Shown: piece after piece, positions 9,143 through 19,303 of the stretch | Position numbering within the stretch: the first letter of the stretch is position 1 | Layout of the letters: each line of letters starts with the position of its first letter | Assembly: GCA_043228905.1 (NCBI GenBank) | Contig: JBHGNT010000008.1 | Location: forward strand, 10,106,001-10,170,000 | Direction of reading: 5' to 3' | Origin: Azolla caroliniana | Taxonomy: Eukaryota; Polypodiophyta | Length of the DNA: 64,000 bases | Notes under the pieces: generated by a model | The model's input: only the letters and a program-made list of their open reading frames with translations | Told to the model about the DNA's origin: nothing | Database searches by the model: none | Translations under genes and position numbers: made by a program

Positions 9143-10785
9143 TCTACCTGCCTAAAGAACCCCATAAAGAGATACAGGTATAATGAGTACATGGCACACC
9201 ATTATGCATACATGACGCGAGTGGCAGAAGTGCGTGAGCCAAAGAGTTACGCAGAAGCGGCGAAAGATGCAAACTAGCATGCCGCGATGGAGGAAGAGAT
9301 GTGTGCGTTATCGAATAATGAGACTTGGGACCTGGTTGACGCACCAAAGGGTGTAAAGTTGATCAGATGCAGATGGGTGTATAAGGTCAAGTACAACACT
9401 TACGGCTCTATCAACCACTACAAGGCCCGATTAGTGGCGAAAGGCTATGCGTAGAAGCACGGTGTGGATTACGAAGAGACCTTTGCGTTGGTCACGAAGA
9501 TGACCACCATGTGTGTTCTGCTAGTCGTAGCAGTGGCGAAGGGGTGGCATCTACATCAGATGGATGTGAAGAATGTATTCCTGCAAGGTGACCTTCAGGA
9601 GCAGGTGTACATGGTACAGTCCCCTGGATTCTTGTCCGAACAGAACACTTCAGCAATGTGTTGATTGAAGAAGTCGTTATACGGACTTAAACAAGCCCTG
9701 CGAGCTAGGAACACGAAGATTACGCAACGGTTGTGTAAGTTAGGGTTTGTGCCATCGAAGTGGACTCTTCATTGTTCGTTCGGCAAGGTCAATATGGACC
9801 GGTTTGTCTTTTACTTTATGTTGATGATTTAGTCATCGCCAGTGCCGACCTGGATGAAATCGGTCGCGTAAAGTCTTAGCTTGCGACATCATTCAACATG
9901 AAGGATCTTGGAGACCTTCATTACTTCCTTGGGATCGAAGTGATCCGCACCCCCGAAGGCATATTGATCAGCCAACGTCATTATGCGTTGAATATGCTCT
10001 TCAAGTTCGGGATGGCAGATTGTAGGCCCATCTCAACCCCTCTTGATAGAAACGTCAAGCTTCGCCAAGATTTGGGAAAGGCGTCCGACCCAACACGATT
10101 CCGACAAATTGTTAGAAGCCTAATCTATTTGACGATCACTCGGCCGGATATCAGCTACCCGGTCAGCCTGATCAATCAATTTATGTCGCAGCCGACGGCC
10201 GAACACTTTGAATGCGTGCAAAGGATACTGCGATATGTCAGCGTCACTAAAGACATGGCGTTGTATCAGGCAGGCGTAGCCGAATAGTTAGTTGGCTACA
10301 TTGATGCCAATTGGGCCGGAAATGCCAACGATCGTAGATCCACATCCAGATACGCATTCTCAATGGGAAGTGCGGCGATCGCGTGGAGCAGTAAGAAGCA
10401 GCCAACAGTAGCACTATCAAGCACGGAGGCCGAATATCGAGGGGCAACTATTGCTATGTGTGAAGTCATTTGGCTAAAACAACTATTACGGGATCTACAT
10501 GTGGAGGTGTCCGCTCTGACGAAGATCTATTGTGACAACCTCAACAACATCCACCTTGCAAAAAAACCCGTATTTCACGCTCGGACCAAGCACATTGAGG
10601 TGCATTACCATTTTGTCAATGAGCATGTCCTTTCTGGTGAAGTTGAACTAGCGTATGTTCCAACAGGTCGGCAGATTGCCGACATATTCACCAAGCCACT
10701 AGGTCTCGACAAGTTACAACAATTCTCAGATGCGCTTGGGTTGCGCCACCTCGACACGCCGAACTTGAGGGGGAGACAAGAATAG
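9143..10785 (+). pseudogene. copia reverse transcriptase and RNase H
   Basis: RT begins with the block around WDLVDAPKGVK and includes HLHQMDVKNVFLQGDL, the catalytic YVDD (near 9825, in a shifted frame) and DLHYFLGIEV. RNase H follows with [17 protein letters not shown] and [15 protein letters not shown], then the conserved end [14 protein letters not shown]. In-frame stops occur near 9275, 9452, 9661 and 10285, with a frameshift near 9750-9890. The C-terminal stop at 10783 replaces what is open sequence in copy 2. Confidence 0.85.
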
Positions 10786-11286
10786 GAGCATGAGCTTGAA
10801 AGGAACGAGAGTTGTCATCGCGGTGGAACTGATCACCACGATGCCGAGTCGGATGAAGAATTCAATTTCGGGTCGGCTGAAGAAGCCGAAGATGAGTACA
10901 GGAGTTGTAACCACAAGGAAGAGCTCAAGACAGCCGAAAAAGGTGGCGATAAGGCCAAGACCAAGACGTGGTCTGACATTGTCAAAGGCCTAAAGACTAA
11001 AGACGAATTGGAGATAGCCAATTCGGATGTAAGCGGAAATGAATCGAAAGTGACCGATTCAATCGAAATGTTCGATTCGGACATGCCGAATCAACTGAGG
11101 GCCAAGCGGAGGAAAGGGCAGTGAAAGAAGCGCCAACACAGCGACAACAAGGGAGCTAAGAAGGGGAGCAGACAAGCCGACCGGAAGGGTCGAGGAGTGC
11201 GTGCGAGGCATGAAGCCAGGAGAAGCCAGAGCGAAGATCCGAAAGAGCAGATGGAACCTCAAGTTGAGATTGAGGGGGAGTGTTGA
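10786..11286 (+). pseudogene. Extra C-terminal module after copia RNase H
   Basis: The RNase H frame continues past the TAG at 10783 for about 165 codons with a single further stop (TGA near 11122). It ends EIEGEC followed by TGA, with the stop formed by the first bases of the 3' LTR. The product is acidic first (EFNFGSAEEAEDE, DELEIANSD) and strongly basic later (KKRQHSDNKGAKKGS, RKGRGVRARHEARR). No known domain was recognised. The same module is fully open in copy 2 (34739-35240). A polypurine-tract-like CTTGAGGGGGAG occurs at its start and GATTGAGGGGGAG at its end. Confidence 0.75.
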
Positions 11287-11674
11287 CATACAAGCTCAAC
11301 ATTGGGTGCGTAAACGGGTGCGTAATCCAGTGCGTAGATTGGCTGCATAAAACCGTACGCACAAAGGCCATTAGAGCGTTATTCCTCGTAAGGAATAATT
11401 TTGGGAGTTAGTGTAGGAAGCTCATTAATGAGCATTGAAGTATGTGTTAGTACTCTAACAGTACTTCTGTCTGTCCATAAGGACTTGTATAAAAAGCACC
11501 GATTGAGCGTATCTTGTATAGAGTGTCTGAGAGTTATTTTTAAATCTAAGTTTTGAGTGTTCAACACACACTCTCTCTCCTGCACACGTTGTGTCGTGTT
11601 CAAAGCTTTCCATTAAACCTTCTCTTCATCATCTGTGTTACACGGTTGTGTCTGTTACACTTCCACACACACAC
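11281..11674 (+). repeat. 3' LTR of copia copy 1
   Basis: Starts TGTTGACATACAAGCTCAAC directly after GATTGAGGGGGAG and is homologous to the 375-bp LTRs of copy 2. Shared blocks include GGGAGTTAGTGTAGGA and GAGCATTGAAGTA. A TATA box (TTGTATAAAAAG) lies near 11487. The right end is approximate. Confidence 0.75.
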
Positions 11675-11689
11675 TATGGTTTTACATAT

Positions 11690-13012
11690 ATATAATAAAT
11701 AAAAGTGAATAGCTTAGTGGTTCGAGCTATCCACTAGGTTGAAAGGGGTGCAAAGTTTGAATCGATTAATTGTTCCCTTCTCTTTTTCAAAGAAAGAAAG
11801 GAAATAAGCACATCCAATGCAAATTTTAGGCACCTCTTTTTCTCTATAGAAAGAGGAGAAGAGGGCTTAATTGGGGTTGTCCACTTTGAGATTTTTTTGG
11901 AGCATACCATTAGGTTTTGCCTCTTCTTTGAGGTCACGAATTTTACCTCAAGGGTGCACCATTAGGAGGACGTTTGTTTTTGTTTGGGGGTGTACTATTA
12001 GGGTTTTCTTTCTTCTTTTGCTTCTTCTCCTCAACCTACTAGAGGTTTTAGAGTTTATTTTCAGTCTTCTTTGCAAGTAGTCTTTTTAATTCTTCTCCCT
12101 TGAGGGTTTCTTATAGGTATTCTTCTTCGGCGGCTTCTTCGACTTTCAAACTTTTTACCTAATTACATATTTTTGGGGGGTTCGGTCTTCTTCTAAACAA
12201 TGGAGAACACTACGTGTCAGCAATTTCCCCACAAGTTAGGCTATCTCGCACTCCAGTCATTGAAAGGAGGACAAAGTGACACGGGAACACTACACTGTCA
12301 TCTGGGCACCATAGCCAATGGTCATGGTTATGGTCTCGATAGTTCACTTGACTCACCTTCAATGGAAACTCCATAGCCTCTCTTTCATTTGTTTCATTTT
12401 CGTTTGTGTTTGAATCGTATGATCGTTTTGTAAAAACCATTGAAATCGTGGTACTCTAGCTCTAATCGTTGTAAACCCTAATTTGTAAAGAGATCCCTTG
12501 CATTTTTTTGTTCACATTTTTGTCTTAATCTCTTGTGCATTCCTCTAATCGTGTGTTTCGATCCTAATCACATGTTAATCATCATTAGTGTCGTCGCTCC
12601 CTTCGACTTTGGGTTTCCTTTGTCTCTAGGCTTCCTTCGACTCTAGGGATCTTTCGAGTCTAGGGGTCATTCAACTCTAGAGCACCCAAGAGCGTTTGAG
12701 TCCACTAACGTCCACACCTTCCAACGTCCTCCTTGGTCCAAGTTCCCTGTGGTCCCACTCCAATAGCACACACACACGCACGCATTTTCACGACTTGAAT
12801 TAAGCCCTCTTCTCCTATTTTTATAGAGGAAAAGAGATGCCTAACTTCCGCATTAAATGCGCTTATTCCCTTTCATTCTTCAAAACAAAAAAGGGAATAA
12901 TTAATCCTTAATATGCACCACAATGTTAGAGATTCAAACTCCACACCCTCTTCAATTTAGTGAATAACTCTAACTATTGGGTTGTTCACCTTTATTTATT
13001 ATAAATGTATAT
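11690..13012. mobile_element. Inverted-repeat element with tRNA-like arms
   Basis: Left arm 11690-11880 and right arm 12795-13012 are inverted, diverged copies of one sequence. They share ATAATAAATAAA, a tRNA-like head, GAATAAGCGCAT-type sequence and CTCTATA...GGAGAAGAGGGCTTAATT. Each arm has a pol III-like A box and B box near its outer end; in the left arm TAGCTTAGTGG at 11710 and AGTTTGAATCG at 11754 are 44 bp apart, as in tRNAs. The middle (11880-12795) resembles the second half of LTR B and ends with GTGGTCCCACTCC...CACACGCACG, like the gypsy LTR ends. It is either a foldback element or two SINE-like copies flanking an LTR fragment. No coding capacity. Confidence 0.55.
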
Positions 13013-14640
13013 TTTTATATGTACATATATTTGTGTGGATGTGAGCAGACCTTCCTTTTTTCCACTTTTCTACCTTTGGCCACGCCACATCATGACAACA
13101 TCCTTCCATTTGGATAGAAGTATGCCAAAAAAGGAAATTACGCTCAAATTTGTTCGTCGTCCTAATTTTAGACCTAGGAACTTCAAAGCATCCTTGGGCC
13201 TTAATTTCGAACCTTGGGACATAACTATATGTAGGTGTACCCCTTACTTCGTCCATAGGTCCTTTGTTTAGACCTAGGGTGTCCACATTCAACTCTAACT
13301 AGGGCTAAAAAACTCAACTCAGTGGCTCGTCACTAAACAAACTAGCTATTCAGCAGAGCACTTCCCTTTTGGTGCTTTCTTATCCCGCACATTTACACAT
13401 TCGTAGATCACTCGTTACAAACACACACGCATAACGTGAACACACACACATATTTGCATAAAAATAGTTATTTATGCAACCATATGCTAACATTAACATG
13501 AGTATGATTGTGTATTTAGAGTTGTCAATGCATGTATTCATTCGTGTATGGTGGAAACATTGCTCATTTGATGTGCACATGCAGAATGAAGCCAAAATAT
13601 ATACACGTTCTTGTAATATATAGTGGCATCTACAATCCTCATATACATTGAGACATACCACGCAAACAACCCCCTTTTGGTGTTGGAAAATATTATTTGA
13701 TGACAAATTTGGCATCCACCTTTCTATGGTTTGTTACAATTCAAAGGCAATATTGAACAATGTAAAACCTCATTCTAAAACAAGAAATCAATATAAAGCC
13801 TTCGCCCTTTGTCTCGTGAATGTTTTCTATTTTTGAACATGCCCTGTGGAGAAATACCTTCCCATCTTGAAATAGTCATACCACTTCCGTTCCCCAGATG
13901 GAGACGGAATGCATCTAGTTGGGATAAACATAACATTGTTGGGTAAGAAGAGAAACAACATCCCTAGATGGATGGAGGCAAGTGTGGCATCACTCATTTT
14001 CAAGGGAGACACACTTGATGGGAACATATGTGGGAAACATCTCGAAACTCCTCAATGGGCACAACTTCCATATCTAGATGAGAAGTAGGGTTCTGAGCAT
14101 ACGACACTTTCAAGGTACATCACGAAGAGGTGGTGGGTGAAACGACCATGGCCGTTGCTTCTTTTGCACTATTCAAGTGGAAGATAAAACTTATTATTTG
14201 GTACAACATCCGATTGCTTGTTAGATTTGTCATTACAATTCTCAAATTTGGCAAGTTTTGTCACATTGTTAGTAGACGTCAAGACAGTGGGTGTTTGCAC
14301 AATGCAATTCGCAAGAGGTCGATGACCGAAAATCAGAAATGGAGATCGTTTTCCGATTGTCTAAGATATTGAGGATTCGTCATAATTGGGATACACACAA
14401 TGCTTTTGTATTTGATGGTAGGCACAAGGGTAAACGCAGATATACGAAAGTTAAAGGGAGTACTATGTGACAATTCTCTTTGTTGCTGTTAAGTAGAAAT
14501 TAATTCCTTTCCTCGGTGGAGTGTTTGCCTTATTGCGTATTGGCAGGCATGTCAACATGTTCCACTACCCATGTAGTGTAGAGTGTAGTGGGTGACCAAC
14601 ACCATACTCACTCGATTGTGATACTTGTTCATTCATTCAT
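13013..14640. other. Intergenic, no gene seen
   Basis: AT-rich unique-looking sequence with short CA runs (about 13420-13450). Scattered short open frames show no recognisable domain or codon pattern. Probably old transposon debris plus the promoter region of the zinc-knuckle gene on its right side. Confidence 0.5.
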
Positions 14641-14732
14641 TCATTGTTAAGTAATAGTAGTAGTAGTTGTAGTGTATTTCACACACATTTACTAATAAAA
14701 ATAGACATACATAATTATGTGTTTTTCACCAA

Positions 14733-14734
<2 letters not shown>

Positions 14735-14762
<28 letters not shown>
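14735..14762. repeat. (GA)n tract in the zinc-knuckle gene leader
   Basis: About 28 bases of GA repeat roughly 270 bp upstream of the start codon, followed by AACCCTA-containing leader sequence (14788, 14818) of the kind common in plant 5' leaders. Confidence 0.8.
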
Positions 14763-14766
<4 letters not shown>

Positions 14767-15028
14767 TGTGTGTGCCAAAATCGAACCCTACACGATTTGG
14801 AGACGAAGAAGAAGATAACCCTAACCGTAAAGCAGGAGGAGACAAAGAAGAAACACACCCACCAGTCAGTCAGTCAGTGAATCTACGAACTAGTCTTTCT
14901 TCCGTCATTCTTCTTCTGCACGTCCCTTCCCCTTTCCTAAAACGGGAGAGAGAGAAGCAGGAATCTGCCCTTCTGTCTGTCTGTCTGTTTGTCTCTCGCT
15001 CCGTACGCGTGTGTGCAGTGCAGCAGCG

Positions 15029-18000
15029 ATGGGGATAGAGAATTATGGACCGAGGAGAGAGAGACGAGAGTTCGATCGATCTTCTCGCAGACATGCTCCC
15101 TATAGCCCTCCTTCCTCTGCAAGAACGAGACGTACTCCCAGGTATTCCTTTTCCCTCCACTTCCTAACCCAATCCAAACCCACTCTTTCTTTACATCTGT
15201 ATTGAAACGATCTGTACATTTCATTCCTTTTTTCGTAGATCTAAATCTGGCGCTCACTTTGCATTATTTGATTCTTTTGTTTACATTTACATGCATTAGA
15301 GGGATATGCAAGATCTAAATCTTGTATCCAAAATGTATAACTCAGAGAGGAGTTAGCTTTAATTTCTAACTTCTCATTCTTTTTTAATTTCTCACCATTG
15401 CATTTGCGCTGGATCTAAACCGAAACCTTAAATTGTAACTCTCTACAACATTCAATTTATGCCGTCTTTCCTTTTCTTTCTTTAAATTTTTACATGTATG
15501 AAATTGATTTTGGTATCTTCAACCATGAGCGAAACTTTTGTCCACCCTACGTTGTGATGCATAATTTCTGTACCTTGACTCTGAGTAGCTCGATTTTTAT
15601 ATCTGAAAGGAGGTATATAATGCTTGGTAATTTTTGTATGTGAAAGGTATATAATGCCTAGTAATAATTTCGCTTGACTGTAACTTTCTTTCTTTCTTTA
15701 CATTTATGTGTGCTAGAATGATATGCCCAGTAATAATATTTGGTTTGATTTTGTGTATCTTAAAAAGCTCGACCCTTTGGAAAATTGGTTGTAGTTTTGT
15801 CTTACTAATCCTAGCCTAACCAAAATTTCACATTTTTCCTTCTTTACATTTTATATTAGATAAATTTGATTGATTCTCAGCTATACTAGTTTAGTCATTC
15901 TTCCTTTCTCTACATTTTCCAGCACACAGATTTTTACATTTATAGAGATCAAAATTGTATAGAAATGCATCACTAAGAGATTGTCTTTAAGTTTCTGTAC
16001 GTTGCATCTGTATTTTCTTTCTGCCAAGGCTTTGCACTTTCTTCTTCTTCTGTTGCTAACCCTAATCCTGGTATTTTGTTTTGTTTGTGTTAGTTCTAAC
16101 CCAGCTCTAACTTTTCTGTCATTTATTCATTCTTTACATCTTACACCAAAAAGGTTTCTACATTCATATGTGCTAGCCCTAACCCTGGCTTTTAAGTTAT
16201 TTGTTTGTTCATTCCGATGTGCTAGCCCCGACCCTGACTTTTAAGTTATTCTTTTGCTCATTCGGATGTGGTAACCCTAACCCTAGATTTTCAGATTCTT
16301 TATTCATTTCTTGTTGTAAAAGTGTATTCCATCACTTGGTACATTTGAATAAAATTCGGGTTTTATACATGAAAGGTATAATTTAGAGATTGTTACTTGT
16401 TTTCTGTTGCTTTCATCATTTCAAGTAGTTCAGCACATTTTTTAGTTGTAGTTTTCCTGTTAGGTAAGTTTGCAGTATCAGATCCAATTTATATGTCTGA
16501 AATGTTCAGATCTATCATGTTATTTTCCTTATTTTTAAGCTAGAGGATCTTATTTAATGTAACACTCTGGATGTTTATTAGCTCCTTTTTATTCACCATA
16601 TCCTTACAAAGAGGTATTTTGACACAACGTTATCCATTTTAGTGGCTTTGATCGTTCTGGACATCATTTCTACGTATCAGGGGGTAACACTGGACTCATC
16701 CTAAATGTCGACCCCCAAATATTATTCCCCAGTCCATTTTCAAACCATTTGCAAAACGAACCAGTGGAAGTTCCGAGGGTGGTAGAATGCTAATCAAACG
16801 GCTAATTTAGCTATAATTTGGTAACCAGAAAATTCTTCATTAAAAAAGAAACAACTCCTTAAGATTTTGGACTCCCTTAAAATTGATATCACATTAAAGA
16901 AGCGAGATTGCTCTTGAACAAGGACGTTGACATTCTATTAGAACCACATTTGGTTCTCTTTAATGGTTTTTAATACATGAGGATTCAATGAGGTAGAGCC
17001 CAATACCTAGAATACAACCATCCACTATTTGATCAAATAAAATCCTTGTGTAGGACTTCCAAAATACTCATCACAGAACAGTTGAAAAAGTAGCAAATCA
17101 GCTCTTTTAAATGACTTTTTATTATTTCAAAAGCTGAAAATTACTATAAGTTGGAGTATTTTAGTCTTACTCATGTTGCCAGGAGTCACATCTCCAAAGA
17201 AAATATTGTACTCGAATCAGTTATTTACTGACTTAAAACTTTTAAGTGACTTCATGTAGGGCCCAACTTAAATTGTCTCTATAAAGCATAACATTATGAT
17301 TGGGCACTCACCTCTTAATATAATGAAATCACCACATGCGGATCCTCGGTCAACTGATGATTGCTCCCCTGACCTAGGAACTGTTGGTCCTCAGCTATTT
17401 CACATTGTCCATGATATCTTATCTTCACTGATTGCAAGTGTTTCAAGAGACAAAAAGAAGAAGAGAAAGCAAAACTGCAATAACTATTCACCCAACAATA
17501 GTCAAAATGTTTATTTCTATGGTAGGAAACCTATTCTTGCTATGGTAGATTTGAGGACTCTTTGCAGAGTTAGTATTTTTAACTGTGCTGTGCGAATTCC
17601 TAAAAGGTTATATAGTAGTGATGTGTTGCTTGAATGTTTGAATAATGAGATTTAACTCTATTATGTACATATTTCGTTGTCTCATTCCATGCACTGTTGA
17701 AATACTTGAGTGCCATAATTTTACACTGTATAACTGAGTTTAAACAATGCATTTTAATATTATTGATGTAATTTCCCGTCTTTATTATGACTGACACTAA
17801 TATTAATCTGCTTTGCTAGTATCTTTTCTCATTTGGACACAATCCCATTCCATGTACTGCTGAGATACTTGATTCCCATAATTTTACACCGTATAACTGA
17901 GTTTATACAATGCATTTTAATATTATTGATATAATTTTCCGTCTTTATTGTGACTGAAACTAATATTAATCTGCTTTGCTAGCATCTGTTCTCATTTGGA

Positions 18001-19303
18001 CACAATCCATTGTGGATGGTCGAAGGCAGGAAGGCACATGCATTTATATGATTTGTGGAACCCGATTTAAATTTCCATTATCTGTTTACTAGAGTGTTCT
18101 GAATCTTTGAAGCATTGATGGAACCCTCCATCTCTTCATTTTTCTGCAGTTCTTGTGTATTATCTTTCTATTCATTTGAGTGTTGATCATATGAATATTT
18201 ATGTCCATTCTGCATTGTCCAAAGGAATTGTTTTCTGACTCAACCAAGAAATCTTACTGTTATTTAACTTCTATAGACTATGTATGTACTGGTCTGTAAT
18301 TTGTTTATCACCAAGAGATAGTATCATTTGCATCCTCATCTCTGTCTTTGTCAGGCTTCCTACAAATGTTTGCAATAACTGCCACGAATCGGGACACTTT
18401 GCACGTGATTGCACCAATCCAGCTTTATGCAATAATTGTGGGCTCTCAGGGTGAGTCTGTTTGAGATTTCAACATATATGTTATTGTCAGTGCAAGTCAT
18501 GGCTGTACACTATTTCTGATGGAGATAGGGTTATATTCCAGGGGAAAAATACCAAAATGCCTGTAGTTTCTGGGTATTTACCAGACAGCTTAGTTTCCTA
18601 ACTTACCAGAATACTTCTTGTGAATGCATAATTTAATACCACAGGAGATTTGGTATGTCTGAAAACTTAACATGTTCTGGTAAATGCCAATACGCATTGC
18701 GTAGTTTGGGGTTTTCAGTATATGTCATTTCCAATTTGTAGGTTCACAATTTTTGATGTATTCTCTGGCTTCTACAGACATATTGCATCTGCTTGTGCTG
18801 GAGAGTCGATTTGCTGGAATTGCAAGACTCCAGGACATAATGCGAAGGAGTGTCCCAATGAGGCTGTATGCATTCTATGCAGTAGGCCTGGCCACATGGC
18901 CAAGGATTGCACTGCCAAGGAAGGTGATACTAGGCTTTGCAACAATTGCTACAAACCAGGTCATTTTGCAGCAGATTGCAAGAATGAAAAAGCGTGTAAC
19001 AATTGCCATAAACCTGGTCATCTTGCGAGAGACTGCAATAACAGCCCGGTGTGTAATGTTTGCAATCAAGTGGGTCACATTGCACGCGAATGTGGTAGCG
19101 CTGGTGGTTTGACTGGCTTTTCAAGAGGTGGGAATTCTCCTCCTTTGAGGGAGCCTCTATCTTGTAGGAACTGTAGGCAGATAGGGCATCGTGCACGTGA
19201 CTGTTCACTCCCAATGATATGCAATATTTGTGGTGGTCGTGGACACATGGCTGTGGAATGCCCCTCTGATCCCTGGGTTTTGCGCCGAATGAGGTATCGC
19301 TAA
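15029..19303 (+). CDS. CCHC zinc-knuckle protein, CNBP/GIS2-like
   Basis: Three coding exons, 15029-15141, 18355-18450 and 18778-19303, join in frame into 244 residues plus stop. The ATG at 15029 opens an Arg/Ser-rich N-terminus (RRERREFDRSSRRHAPYS). Nine CX2CX4HX4C knuckles follow: two in or across exon 2 (CNNCHESGHFARDC; CNNCGLSGHIASAC spans the exon 2/3 junction) and seven in exon 3, ending with CNICGGRGHMAVEC. All donors are GT and all acceptors AG. Both junctions fall inside conserved sequence, which supports them. This family binds single-stranded nucleic acid and is linked to RNA handling and translation; that role is family knowledge. The knuckle count and the RS-like head match the plant GIS2-type proteins. 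No inactivating change is seen, so it is probably functional. Confidence 0.92.
16168..16314. repeat. 49-bp tandem repeat, three copies
   Basis: Copies begin ATGTGCTAG at 16168 and 16217 and ATGTGGTAA at 16266. Each contains a CCCTAACCCT-like telomere-motif core and TTTTAAGTTATT. Diverged, with exact 49-bp spacing. Confidence 0.85.
17683..18008. repeat. 163-bp tandem duplication in intron 1
   Basis: 17683-17845 and 17846-18008 are two adjacent copies with a constant 163-bp offset and a small number of substitutions. Shared landmarks are CATAATTTTACAC, AATGCATTTTAATATTATTG and CTCATTTGGACACAATCC. Confidence 0.9.
18451..18777 (+). other. Intron 2 of the zinc-knuckle gene
   Basis: 327 bp, from GTGAGT to TTCTACAG. 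It interrupts the second zinc knuckle after the glycine of CX2CX4-G-H, a phase that rejoins as GGA CAT (Gly-His). Confidence 0.9.

Larger units (their letters stand above)
7552..11674 (+). mobile_element. 5'-truncated Ty1/copia element, copy 1
   Basis: Copia order protease end, integrase, RT, RNase H, extension, then a 3' LTR. The 5' LTR, gag and protease are absent because the left side is cut by LTR B at 7551/7552. It belongs to the same family as the complete element at 34370-39947: homologous residues and the same extra C-terminal module follow RNase H. Many stops and frameshifts make it non-coding today. Confidence 0.9.
15142..18354 (+). other. Intron 1 of the zinc-knuckle gene (3213 bp)
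   Basis: Begins GTATTCC after CCCAG and ends TTTGTCAG before GCTTCC. It carries two tandem repeats (listed separately), TE-like unique sequence and a 119-codon open frame at 17296-17655 with a Lys-rich run (DKKKKRKQN) that resembles nothing recognised and is probably chance. Long first introns close to the start codon often carry enhancer function in plants. Confidence 0.8.

Noticed and set aside
11708-11765. tRNA gene on the plus strand
   Set aside because: A and B boxes are at tRNA distance but no closed cloverleaf; part of an inverted-repeat element.
16168-16314. Interstitial telomere array
   Set aside because: Only a few CCCTAA words within a 49-bp repeat; not a telomeric array.
17296-17655. 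119-codon frame in intron 1 of the zinc-knuckle gene
   Set aside because: No domain, lies wholly inside a well-supported intron, no splice signals linking it to the gene.
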